A stretch of DNA of 6,584 bases from an uncultured Aliterella sp. (GCA_905479905.1 CAJQOK010000089.1:1-6584); one strand, 5' to 3'. Shown: positions 1 through 5,018, counted from the stretch's first letter. Notes: generated from the letters alone by a model not told the origin. Made by a program: numbers and translations.

Positions 1-32
1 TGCCCGATTAACAATCTCAAATAGAATTATTT

Positions 33-40
33 TACCTCCT
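33..40 (-). promoter_or_regulatory. Shine-Dalgarno-like AGAGGAGG pointing off the left edge
   Basis: On the minus strand the sequence reads AGAGGAGG followed by TAAAATAATTC and then an open stretch to the edge of the window. This is a near-perfect ribosome binding site, so a minus-strand gene may begin within the first 30 bases. No ATG or GTG lies at a proper distance. The candidates are ATT 7 bases downstream or TTG 14 bases downstream, both unusual. Only 20-25 bases of possible coding sequence are visible, so no gene is called. It may be a chance purine run. Confidence 0.22.
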
Positions 41-49
41 CTGGCAAAG

Positions 50-92
50 CTTGATTTTTATATTGAGTATTTTTCTCGATTTAAAAATCAAG
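50..92 (+). other. Long AT-rich stem-loop
   Basis: CTTGATTTTTA at 50-60 is exactly complementary to TAAAAATCAAG at 82-92. After a single T/T mismatch (61/81) the stem continues with ATTGAG at 62-67 against CTCGAT at 75-80, with one G-U wobble, leaving a 7-base loop at 68-74. In total 17 of 18 positions pair. The wobble pairs only in plus-strand RNA, while the minus strand would have a C/A mismatch, so a plus-sense transcript folds slightly better. No T-run follows, so it is not a textbook terminator. It could end a gene left of the window, be a small structured RNA, or be an inverted-repeat DNA element. Confidence 0.6.
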
Positions 93-180
93 TTGTAGAT
101 TGGTACATTGATTAAAATTATGTTTAACTATTAGCAAAAGACCAGTAAAATTATAATTATTAAAATAAAATAATAATACT

Positions 181-210
181 TAGTCAAACGCAAACATTTT
201 TTGTTATTAT
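181..210 (+). promoter_or_regulatory. Candidate sigma-70-type promoter for the NADAR gene
   Basis: A -35-like TAGTCA (181-186, 4 of 6 consensus) is separated by 18 bases from a -10-like TATTAT (205-210, 5 of 6). The predicted transcription start would be near 217, leaving a leader of about 34 bases before the ATG at 251. The surrounding sequence is so AT-rich that chance matches are likely. This is inference from motif matching only. Confidence 0.35.
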
Positions 211-250
211 TTACAATTGATAAAGGTTGGAGTTAACAAGTGCGATCGCA

Positions 251-700
251 ATGACCATTTACTTTTATAAGGTGAATGAACCTTACGGGTGCTTTTCCAA
301 CTTTTCCCCTCACTCTATTGCGCTCCAGGGAGAAAACTGGCAAACTGTTGAGCATTACTACCAAGCGCAAAAATTTATCGGCACGCCAGACGAAAAAAGT
401 TCATTAATAATTAAAGCCGTACCTACACCAGAACAAGCCGCCGCTTTGGGACGAGATTGTCGCCGTCAATTGCGGTCAAATTGGGAACAAATCAAAGTTT
501 CAGTAATGCGAGAGGCGGTAAGGCAAAAGTTTTTTACTCATCAAGATATTCAAGCAATATTGCTATCTACCGCCGACTTACTGATAGTAGAAGACTCGCC
601 AAATGACTATTACTGGGGTTGTGGAGAAACTAAAACTGGCGCTAATCATTTAGGGAAAATATTGATGAGCGTCAGAGCAGAAATTCAAAGTAAACTTTAG
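251..700 (+). CDS. NADAR/YbiA-family N-glycosidase-like protein
   Basis: A 149-residue protein of the NADAR (DUF1768, YbiA-like) family, a soluble single-domain enzyme near the usual length. Visible family motifs, numbered from the chosen Met, are YGCFSNFSP (12-20), WQTVEHYYQAQKF (30-42, with invariant Glu34), VEDSPNDYYWGCG (113-125) and GANHLGKILMSVR (131-143). Known members hydrolyse the N-glycosidic bond of early riboflavin-pathway intermediates; others remove ADP-ribose from guanine in DNA as antitoxins to DarT-like toxins. Which activity applies here cannot be told from sequence. The frame extends upstream to a TTG at 227, but AAAGG then directly abuts that codon. The ATG at 251 gives the conserved MTIYFYKVNEPYGCF start, so I prefer it although GGAG (229-232) is 18 bases away. 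The gene appears monocistronic; no DarT-like gene is visible next to it. Confidence 0.9.
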   Translation: MTIYFYKVNEPYGCFSNFSPHSIALQGENWQTVEHYYQAQKFIGTPDEKSSLIIKAVPTPEQAAALGRDCRRQLRSNWEQIKVSVMREAVRQKFFTHQDIQAILLSTADLLIVEDSPNDYYWGCGETKTGANHLGKILMSVRAEIQSKL

Positions 701-711
701 TATCATTTCCT

Positions 712-760
712 AGCTTGTAGCAATTATAAAAGCTAACTTATTAATTGAAGCTACAAAGCT
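712..760 (+). other. Imperfect stem-loop after the NADAR gene, possible terminator
   Basis: TTGTAGCAATTA (715-726) pairs with TAATTG (742-747) and CTACAA (751-756), with a 3-base bulge AAG at 748-750. AGC (712-714) can add to the base against GCT (758-760) past one bulged A. The loop is 15 bases (727-741). It begins 12 bases after the stop codon, which suits a 3'-end processing or termination element, but it is AT-rich and only TTCC follows the stem. It is therefore not a classical intrinsic terminator. Confidence 0.35.
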
Positions 761-1032
761 TTCCTGGCAGATCCAACAGCTAAAGTACACACTAACTTAA
801 GAGGTAAAAAGGGCTGTTAAATTCTTATCTGTCTCGTCAAAATACCGCAACACCCAGCTTATTTAAAACTGATATTTCCTCAAGTGATTACAATCGGGGG
901 CGCTGCAACCCAAAGCAACATTACTGAGGTTTTCAATTGAGTAATAATTCAGTGCAACCCTAAGTAGAATCGCCCAAAAGAGGAAATTCCCCGGTTACTA
1001 TCAAGTTGGGTGTTGTTGTGTGAAAATTTTTA

Positions 1033-1065
1033 TTTCAATTAGAGGCAGAGTCAATATAATTGAAA
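1033..1065 (+). promoter_or_regulatory. Promoter with perfect -10 and an 8-base flanking dyad
   Basis: TATAAT at 1055-1060 is a perfect -10 hexamer; a weak -35 (TTTCAA at 1033-1038, 3 of 6) lies 16 bases upstream. TTTCAATT (1033-1040) and its exact reverse complement AATTGAAA (1058-1065) form an inverted repeat with a 17-base spacer. One arm covers the -35 and the other the end of the -10. A start near 1067 would give a leader of about 24 bases before the ATG at 1091, which has no Shine-Dalgarno sequence at a useful distance. The dyad would suit a repressor, but that role is inferred. Confidence 0.45.
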
Positions 1066-1090
1066 GGCAGCCTGAGATAAAATCCGTATT

Positions 1091-1858
1091 ATGGCGATTA
1101 TTGCCTTAAAAGCTTGGTATTTAGACAAGTACGAGCCGCTTCAAGAATTAGAAAAACGCCACCACGATTTGAGGCTGAATAAAAATAGCTTACTCAAATC
1201 GGCGCTAAGAGCAGATTTTTTGGAAGATAGCCAAGAAATCAAAAAATCGGGATGGTTTCAACGCTACTTAGATGGGGAAGTTGTCGAATTTTATATTGAA
1301 GGTAGTGGCGGCTATACGATCGCAAATATCGACCTTAGCAGCCATGAAATTTATTTTATCAAGCAAACAACCATCGCTCAGATGGAGCCGACAATTTTTT
1401 TATGCCATCAAAACGAGTACGCAGAGTCTAGCCAAATACTCAGAGAATCTTTAAGTATGGTGTTAGAAAACTTAAATAAGCGATCGCGTTTCCCCATAAC
1501 TTTAGTTGAATCTCCGCGTCCCGGCAATAGCCCTGTGAGACTCAGCAGCACTGCTACGCGCAAAATTCGCAAATGCCTGTTATTTATCGCTGATGGTACG
1601 CCAATCGCTCAAATTGAGGGCAAAACTAGCCAATTAATTTTAAGTCCAAGCGTCTGTGTAGAAATTGGCTATGCTGTAACTAGCAAACGGGCGGAGCAAA
1701 TTTTAATTGCCCAAAAAATCCGCTCTCAACTATCGGGGCAGTATCCTTTTGAATTACCTAGTTACCAATCATTGCCATTTAATGATAGGGCTGAATTAGA
1801 TAAAGTATTGCCTCAAGTAATTGAAACGCAGTTGCAGAGATTTAACTTATTTGCTTAA
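1091..1858 (+). CDS. Conserved cyanobacterial protein with TIR-like/NDT-like C-terminal domain
   Basis: A 255-residue soluble protein of a family I recognise as conserved and uncharacterised in cyanobacteria. The N-terminal part (1-98) starts MAIIALKAWYLDKYEPLQEL and has no fold I recognise. Residues 100-255 show alternating strands and helices: TIFLC (101-105), a helix at about 109-128, ITLVE (136-140), KCLLFIAD (161-168), SPSVCVEIGYAV (185-196) and QILIA (203-207). The VCVEIGYA segment resembles the helix carrying the catalytic glutamate in TIR-like nucleotide-binding domains (compare N-V-x-x-E-L-G) and in nucleoside deoxyribosyltransferases, making Glu191 a candidate active-site residue. 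There is no signal peptide or membrane segment. The protein ends with QRFNLFA, and the last 17 bases overlap the opposing fetB gene. An enzymatic role in NAD or nucleoside chemistry is inference from fold pattern only; it could equally be a non-catalytic sensor. Confidence 0.75.
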   Translation: MAIIALKAWYLDKYEPLQELEKRHHDLRLNKNSLLKSALRADFLEDSQEIKKSGWFQRYLDGEVVEFYIEGSGGYTIANIDLSSHEIYFIKQTTIAQMEPTIFLCHQNEYAESSQILRESLSMVLENLNKRSRFPITLVESPRPGNSPVRLSSTATRKIRKCLLFIADGTPIAQIEGKTSQLILSPSVCVEIGYAVTSKRAEQILIAQKIRSQLSGQYPFELPSYQSLPFNDRAELDKVLPQVIETQLQRFNLFA

Positions 1859-2624
1859 GTTGTGCTGCACTGTTAAAAAACTGACGGCATAGCCCCTGAG
1901 TTACTAATAAAGCAGTGATTAAGTTAGCAAAAGTCAACATAAACATTACTAAAATTTGGTAAGAGGCGGCATCTAAGGGTTCAATACCGCTCAATAATTG
2001 CCCGGTAATAATCCCTGGTAAAGTAACTATTCCGACAACCATCATGGCGTTGATTGTCGGAATTAACCCAGCAATAATTGCTTCAGTGCGATATTTATTT
2101 ACAGCTTGCTGGGGAGTTGCGCCTAAACTAAGATGAGTTTCAATTTCTAAATGACTGGCGTTAATGGTGCTGACTAATCTTTCGCCAGAAATCGCCGCCC
2201 CATTCATTGAGTTGCCTAAAATAATCCCGCCGATGGGAATAAGATATTGAGGTTCGTACCAACTGTTAGGTTGAATTATTAGTAATGTTGTATAGCCCAA
2301 AGTTAAAGCTGTGCTGATAAAAATTGATCCCCATACTAAAGGTAAAACGCGCGGAATTTTTTTACTAATCCGGTTACGGGCGACAATCGCCGCAATTGAA
2401 ACCATAACCAGCAAAATCGCTAAAACCGCCCAAGGATTATCTAAAGCAAAGATGAACGCTAATATATACCCAACTACTAGCAATTGCAGGAGTGTCCGCC
2501 CTGTGGCGATCGCTAATGTCCATTCCATGCCCAATTGTTGCCAAGCCGATAAACCAATCGCCAGCCCCATCATGCCCAGCGCCAAACCCAAATCGAGTAA
2601 ATCTAGCTTAATTAAACCTTCCAC
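1842..2624 (-). CDS. fetB: FetB/UPF0014-family ABC transporter permease
   Basis: A 260-residue inner-membrane protein, the usual length for the UPF0014 (YbbM/FetB) family. About seven hydrophobic segments are visible, near residues 10-29, 36-58, 65-82, 97-117, 127-146, 183-208 and 223-245. Family signatures include GNSMNG (137-142), the cytoplasmic loop ETHLSLGATPQQAV (162-175) that should contact the ATPase, and VTLPGIITGQLLSG (200-213). In E. coli FetB works with the ATPase FetA in iron export and peroxide resistance; plant relatives affect aluminium tolerance. The start is GTG, supported by GAGGAG 8 bases upstream. No FetA-type ATPase is adjacent: upstream is a divergent aminotransferase and downstream a convergent, overlapping gene. 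The ATPase must therefore be encoded elsewhere, and the metal substrate here is not shown. Confidence 0.9.
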   Translation of the reverse strand: MEGLIKLDLLDLGLALGMMGLAIGLSAWQQLGMEWTLAIATGRTLLQLLVVGYILAFIFALDNPWAVLAILLVMVSIAAIVARNRISKKIPRVLPLVWGSIFISTALTLGYTTLLIIQPNSWYEPQYLIPIGGIILGNSMNGAAISGERLVSTINASHLEIETHLSLGATPQQAVNKYRTEAIIAGLIPTINAMMVVGIVTLPGIITGQLLSGIEPLDAASYQILVMFMLTFANLITALLVTQGLCRQFFNSAAQLKQIS

Positions 2625-2632
2625 TACCTAAA

Positions 2633-2638
2633 CTCCTC
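2633..2638 (-). promoter_or_regulatory. Ribosome binding site fixing the GTG start of fetB
   Basis: On the minus strand GAGGAG lies 8 bases before the GTG at 2624-2622. This decides the start, since there is no ATG near the N-terminus of this frame and GTG is less obvious. The full Shine-Dalgarno match contrasts with the aminotransferase on the other side, which has none. Confidence 0.8.
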
Positions 2639-2653
2639 AAAGGAAACAATTTA

Positions 2654-2677
2654 TAGCTTTACTCATTCTCAAAGCTA
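2654..2677. promoter_or_regulatory. Dyad in the fetB/aminotransferase divergent promoter region
   Basis: TAGCTTT (2654-2660) and AAAGCTA (2671-2677) are exact inverted repeats around a 10-base spacer. They lie in the 115-base gap between two divergent starts. A minus-strand TATAAA (2655-2650) overlaps the left arm and could be the fetB -10. Plus-strand TACTAT/TATAAA strings (2684-2692) lie just right of the other arm and could serve the aminotransferase. The -35 matches are poor on both strands. A shared operator is plausible but unproven; the arms do not match a regulator site that I can name with confidence. Confidence 0.3.
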
Positions 2678-2739
2678 AAAAGGTACTATAAACATTTTCT
2701 AACTAAACAAAATTTGGTTTGATATTAAAATAAAAACTT

Positions 2740-3861
2740 ATGAGTCAAAGCGTGAATTTTATCCCTCCTCTCGATCTGACACAACAGTACAAAAGTATTG
2801 AAATGGAAGTCAGCGAAGCTGTATCAAAAGTCTTAGCATCTGGGCGCTATATTGGTGGAACTCTCGTTGAAGAATTTGAACAACAGTTTGCCCATTATGT
2901 CGGCGTATCAAATTGTGTAGGCTGCAATTCGGGTACAGATGCGCTGTATTTAGCCCTGAGAGCTTTAAATATTGGCGTAGGTGACGAAGTAATAACTACT
3001 CCTTTTACTTTTATCGCTACTTCTGAAGTAATCGCGGCGGTAGGTGCAACTCCTGTATTTGTCGATATTGACGCAGTTACTTTTAACCTCAATTTAGACC
3101 TATTAGCGGCAGCAATTACACCTAAAACTAAAGCAATTATTCCCGTTCATCTATTTGGGCAACCTGTGGATATGACGGGGTTAATGAAAGTTGCATCTCA
3201 TTACCAAATCTCGGTAATAGAAGACTGCGCCCAGTCAACGGGGGCTTCTTGGGAGACGTTTAAAGTCGGTAGTATTGGGCGAGTGGGTTGTTTTAGTTTT
3301 TTCCCCACTAAAAACCTTGGTGCTTGTGGCGATGGGGGGGCGGTGACAACCAACGATCCAGCGATCGCATCTACTATTAGAAGCTTGCGCGAACACGGGC
3401 AAAAAGAACGTTACATTCACGCCGAAAATGGCATCAATAGCCGTCTAGACTCCTTACAAGCAGCGATTTTAATAATAAAATTACGCTATCTCGATTCTTG
3501 GAACGAAAAAAGACGGGCGATCGCCACTAACTACCAAGAGTTACTAAGTCATGTTCCCGGAATAGTCGCACCGCAAGAATTAGCGGGATCTAGTGCCGTT
3601 TGGAATCAATACACAATTCGGGTGCTAAAAGGACGCGACAAGGTACGCGACTTGTTAGCTGGGCGGGGGGTTGCTTCGATGGTTTACTATCCCCGCCCTT
3701 TGCATTTACAGCCTGTTTACGAGCATTTAGGCTATCAGTTAGGACAATTCCCGATAGCTGAACAAGCATCGGGGCAAGTCTTATCTTTACCAATGTTTCC
3801 CGAACTGTCTGTAGATCAGCAACAACAGGTAGTTTATAGTCTCAAAGATTGTTTAATGTAG
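2740..3861 (+). CDS. DegT/DnrJ/EryC1/StrS family PLP-dependent aminotransferase
   Basis: A 373-residue fold-type I aminotransferase of full family length, expected in the cytosol. Known members transfer an amino group, usually from glutamate, to a nucleotide-linked keto-sugar for surface polysaccharide or glycan synthesis. Visible features are the cofactor-phosphate segment GCNSGTDALYLAL (61-73), the substrate/cofactor loop TPFTFIAT (87-94), EDCAQ (161-165, with Asp162 and Gln165 for the PLP ring), FSFFPTKNLGACGDGGAV (185-202) with Lys191 as the Schiff-base lysine, REHGQ (217-221), NSRLDSLQAA (233-242) and YYPRPLHLQP (316-325). Position 196 is Cys where an aromatic residue is common in this loop. 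The ATG has no Shine-Dalgarno site. No sugar dehydratase, epimerase or glycosyltransferase is nearby, so the sugar substrate cannot be assigned (VioA-, QdtB- or WbpE-like are all possible). The TAG stop lies inside the downstream palindrome. Confidence 0.92.
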   Translation: MSQSVNFIPPLDLTQQYKSIEMEVSEAVSKVLASGRYIGGTLVEEFEQQFAHYVGVSNCVGCNSGTDALYLALRALNIGVGDEVITTPFTFIATSEVIAAVGATPVFVDIDAVTFNLNLDLLAAAITPKTKAIIPVHLFGQPVDMTGLMKVASHYQISVIEDCAQSTGASWETFKVGSIGRVGCFSFFPTKNLGACGDGGAVTTNDPAIASTIRSLREHGQKERYIHAENGINSRLDSLQAAILIIKLRYLDSWNEKRRAIATNYQELLSHVPGIVAPQELAGSSAVWNQYTIRVLKGRDKVRDLLAGRGVASMVYYPRPLHLQPVYEHLGYQLGQFPIAEQASGQVLSLPMFPELSVDQQQQVVYSLKDCLM

Positions 3862-3915
3862 AGACGTTGCGTTGCAACGTCTCTATTAATTTACCGCAAC
3901 GTCTCTATTAATTTA
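3859..3915. repeat. Cyanobacterial palindrome plus 20-base direct repeat at a convergent junction
   Basis: TAGAGACGTTGC (3859-3870) and GCAACGTCTCTA (3874-3885) are perfect 12-base inverted arms around the loop GTT. The right arm and its tail, GCAACGTCTCTATTAATTTA (3874-3893), is repeated exactly at 3896-3915 after two bases (CC). The second copy could therefore compete with the first for pairing to the left arm. Palindromes with an AGAGACGTTGC core are widely scattered in cyanobacterial genomes (established knowledge; not counted here). The element fills the whole space between the converging aminotransferase and ycf23 genes and supplies both stop codons (TAG at 3859-3861; TAA on the minus strand at 3915-3913). 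It could act as a bidirectional terminator, although there is no run of T. Confidence 0.85.
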
Positions 3916-4659
3916 GGCAAAAATCCGGCGACGACTACCAGCAATTGATTCTACCAAACTACGAACGGCGGCAATCATCGCAACTTCGCTGTTAAGTTGG
4001 TTAATTGCCGAACCAACACCAACCCCCGCCGCTCCACAAGCGATCGCAAGAGGTGCAGTTACGCTCGATATGCCACTAGCGCACAATACGGGAACACTTA
4101 CAGCGCGAGAAATTTCATAGGCGGCTGCTAAGGTAGGTGCTGCCTTTTCTAGCAGCCCTAAAGTCCCTCCATGCACGGGGTTAGTGCTAGTTCCACCTTC
4201 AGTTTGAATAATATCGGCTCCCGCTTTAACCAAGTCTTCGGCTAGTTGAACTTGTAAGTCGAGGGCTAAAATGTGCGGAACGGTTACAGATAAAGTCACG
4301 TCGGGTAATAAGCTGCGGGTTTGATAAGTTAAAGCTAATACTTCTACCGCCTCAAAGCGCCGCCCTTGAGCGTAAAAACTATCAAAGTTACCAATTTCAA
4401 TTAAGTCTGCGCCTGCGGCTACAGCTTGAACGAATAATTCTGGCTCTACGGCAGATACACAAATTGGTAGATTTGTCAATTGTTTAGCTAAAGTAACTAA
4501 ATTAGGGTCAGCAGCAATATCGACAAAAGTAGCACCACCAAGCTCGGCGGCTCTAATTGTAGCAGCGACGCGATCGCTATTAAAGTTATTTAAGCCGCTA
4601 ATAACTTTGAGTACGGAAGCAGAATCAAAAGCGCGTTGTAATAATCGATCCATTGTCAT
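3913..4659 (-). CDS. ycf23: Ycf23/DUF561 family (beta/alpha)-barrel protein
   Basis: A 248-residue protein of the DUF561/Ycf23 family, found in cyanobacteria and red-lineage plastids; its function is not established. Its alternating pattern suggests a TIM-type barrel: KVISGLNNF (18-26), FVDIAADP (45-52), ICVSAVEP (66-73), GADLIEIGNFDSFY (83-96), VTLSVTVPHIL (121-131), GADIIQTEGGTS (147-158), VPVLCASGIS (189-198) and GVGVGSAIN (212-220). The late glycine-rich GIS and GVGVGSA loops resemble phosphate-binding loops of sugar-phosphate or synthase barrels, which suggests but does not prove an enzyme. The frame is open to 4710, but AGGAG sits 8 bases before the ATG at 4659, and the protein then starts MTMDRLLQRAF like relatives. 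It lies 68 bases downstream of the small conserved gene at 4728-5018 and may share its transcript. The stop codon is part of the palindromic repeat. Confidence 0.9.
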   Translation of the reverse strand: MTMDRLLQRAFDSASVLKVISGLNNFNSDRVAATIRAAELGGATFVDIAADPNLVTLAKQLTNLPICVSAVEPELFVQAVAAGADLIEIGNFDSFYAQGRRFEAVEVLALTYQTRSLLPDVTLSVTVPHILALDLQVQLAEDLVKAGADIIQTEGGTSTNPVHGGTLGLLEKAAPTLAAAYEISRAVSVPVLCASGISSVTAPLAIACGAAGVGVGSAINQLNSEVAMIAAVRSLVESIAGSRRRIFA

Positions 4660-4667
4660 AAATGTAG

Positions 4668-4672
4668 CTCCT
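4668..4672 (-). promoter_or_regulatory. Ribosome binding site deciding the ycf23 start
   Basis: On the minus strand AGGAG precedes the ATG at 4659-4657 by 8 bases. This rules against the longer reading from 4710, whose extra 17 residues (MPDSKYYLISSLTGATF) would run through the intergenic dyad and this binding site. A second in-frame ATG at 4653 is 14 bases from the site and less likely. Confidence 0.75.
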
Positions 4673-4687
4673 GTTAGTGATGAAATT

Positions 4688-4705
4688 AGATAGTATTTAC
4701 TATCT
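4688..4705. promoter_or_regulatory. Perfect 8-base dyad in the ycf23 upstream gap
   Basis: AGATAGTA (4688-4695) and TACTATCT (4698-4705) are exact inverted repeats around TT, an 18-base compact palindrome of operator size. It lies in the 68-base gap between the small conserved gene and ycf23, 29 bases before the ycf23 ATG. On the minus strand it is flanked by TTGCCA (4710-4705) and TTGTCC (4720-4715), either of which could be a weak -35. It does not fit GTA-N8-TAC of NtcA. It could be an operator or a small hairpin in a two-gene transcript. Confidence 0.4.
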
Positions 4706-4727
4706 GGCAAAATTAGGACAAAATTAA

Positions 4728-5018
4728 CTATTTACCGCTATAGTAAAAGGCAATTTCCTTATCTTTTAGGGGTGCAAAGTCTGCGTCTAAAAGCATTTGA
4801 TTGAGTTCGGCTTGGGGAATGTGCTTTGCACCAATGCGGACAATGCGCGATCGCATAGTATTAGATACGCCACTGCGCTGTCTACCTGCTTCTAAACCCA
4901 TTACTTGATGATACAAGCCTAATTTGGCTTGGGGAATGGGAGAACCGTCAAAATCGTTTCCTGATGCGATCGCTTCGTCAATTGCATCTGCGCCAGTGGT
5001 GGTTGCGTCTGAGTTCAT
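4728..5018 (-). CDS. Small conserved cyanobacterial protein, function unknown
   Basis: A 96-residue soluble protein that I recognise as a cyanobacterial conserved type, possibly the DUF4090 family (name from memory, not checked). Residues 1-25 are polar and probably flexible (MNSDATTTGADAIDEAIASG). The conserved-looking core follows: DGSPIPQAKLGLYHQVMGLE (24-43), a basic stretch RQRSGVSNTMRSRIVRIGAK (46-65), ELNQMLLDADFAPLKDKEIA (71-90) and FYYSGK at the end. It looks mainly helical; the Arg/Lys-rich middle could bind nucleic acid or an acidic partner. There are no cysteine clusters, signal peptide or membrane segments. The ATG has no clear Shine-Dalgarno site; a TATATT (5035-5030) could be its -10. 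Being upstream of ycf23 on the same strand suggests shared expression. I do not assign a function. Confidence 0.8.
   Translation of the reverse strand: MNSDATTTGADAIDEAIASGNDFDGSPIPQAKLGLYHQVMGLEAGRQRSGVSNTMRSRIVRIGAKHIPQAELNQMLLDADFAPLKDKEIAFYYSGK

Larger units (their letters stand above)
701..1090. other. 390-base intergenic region
   Basis: There is no credible protein-coding frame here on either strand, and no tRNA-like or rRNA-like sequence. It holds an imperfect hairpin just after the NADAR gene (712-760) and a promoter-like site with a dyad before the next gene (1033-1065). There is also an 8-base direct repeat TGCAACCC at 904-911 and 953-960, embedded in the looser match TGCAACCCNAAG. 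The string TTTCAATT occurs at 931-938 and 1033-1040 and inverted at 1058-1065. The region is long for two adjacent co-directional bacterial genes and could hide a small RNA, but nothing here proves one. Confidence 0.6.

Noticed and set aside
904..960. TGCAACCC direct repeats considered as operator half-sites
   Set aside because: There are only two copies, about 49 bases apart and far from the promoter-like site; chance is sufficient.
1272..1454. Plus-strand 60-codon open frame
   Set aside because: It lies wholly inside the well-supported 1091-1858 gene in another frame and has no family-like pattern.
2311..2631. Plus-strand 106-codon open frame opposite fetB
   Set aside because: Antisense to the clear fetB gene; its Lys/Ser/Ile-rich translation looks like the complement of membrane-protein codons.
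3334..3340. Run of seven G in the aminotransferase, near the PLP lysine, considered as a phase-variation tract
   Set aside because: It encodes the conserved Gly-Gly-Ala of GDGGA, is short for slippage switching, and the frame is intact. A second run of six G (3665-3670) is likewise ordinary coding sequence.
2895..3793. Minus-strand open frames at 2895-3092, 3235-3420 and 3590-3793
   Set aside because: All are antisense to the intact aminotransferase gene, low in complexity and without motifs or ribosome binding sites worth noting.
4660..4710. N-terminal extension of the ycf23 frame to 4710
   Set aside because: The AGGAG site 8 bases before the ATG at 4659 and the family-like N-terminus there favour the shorter protein.
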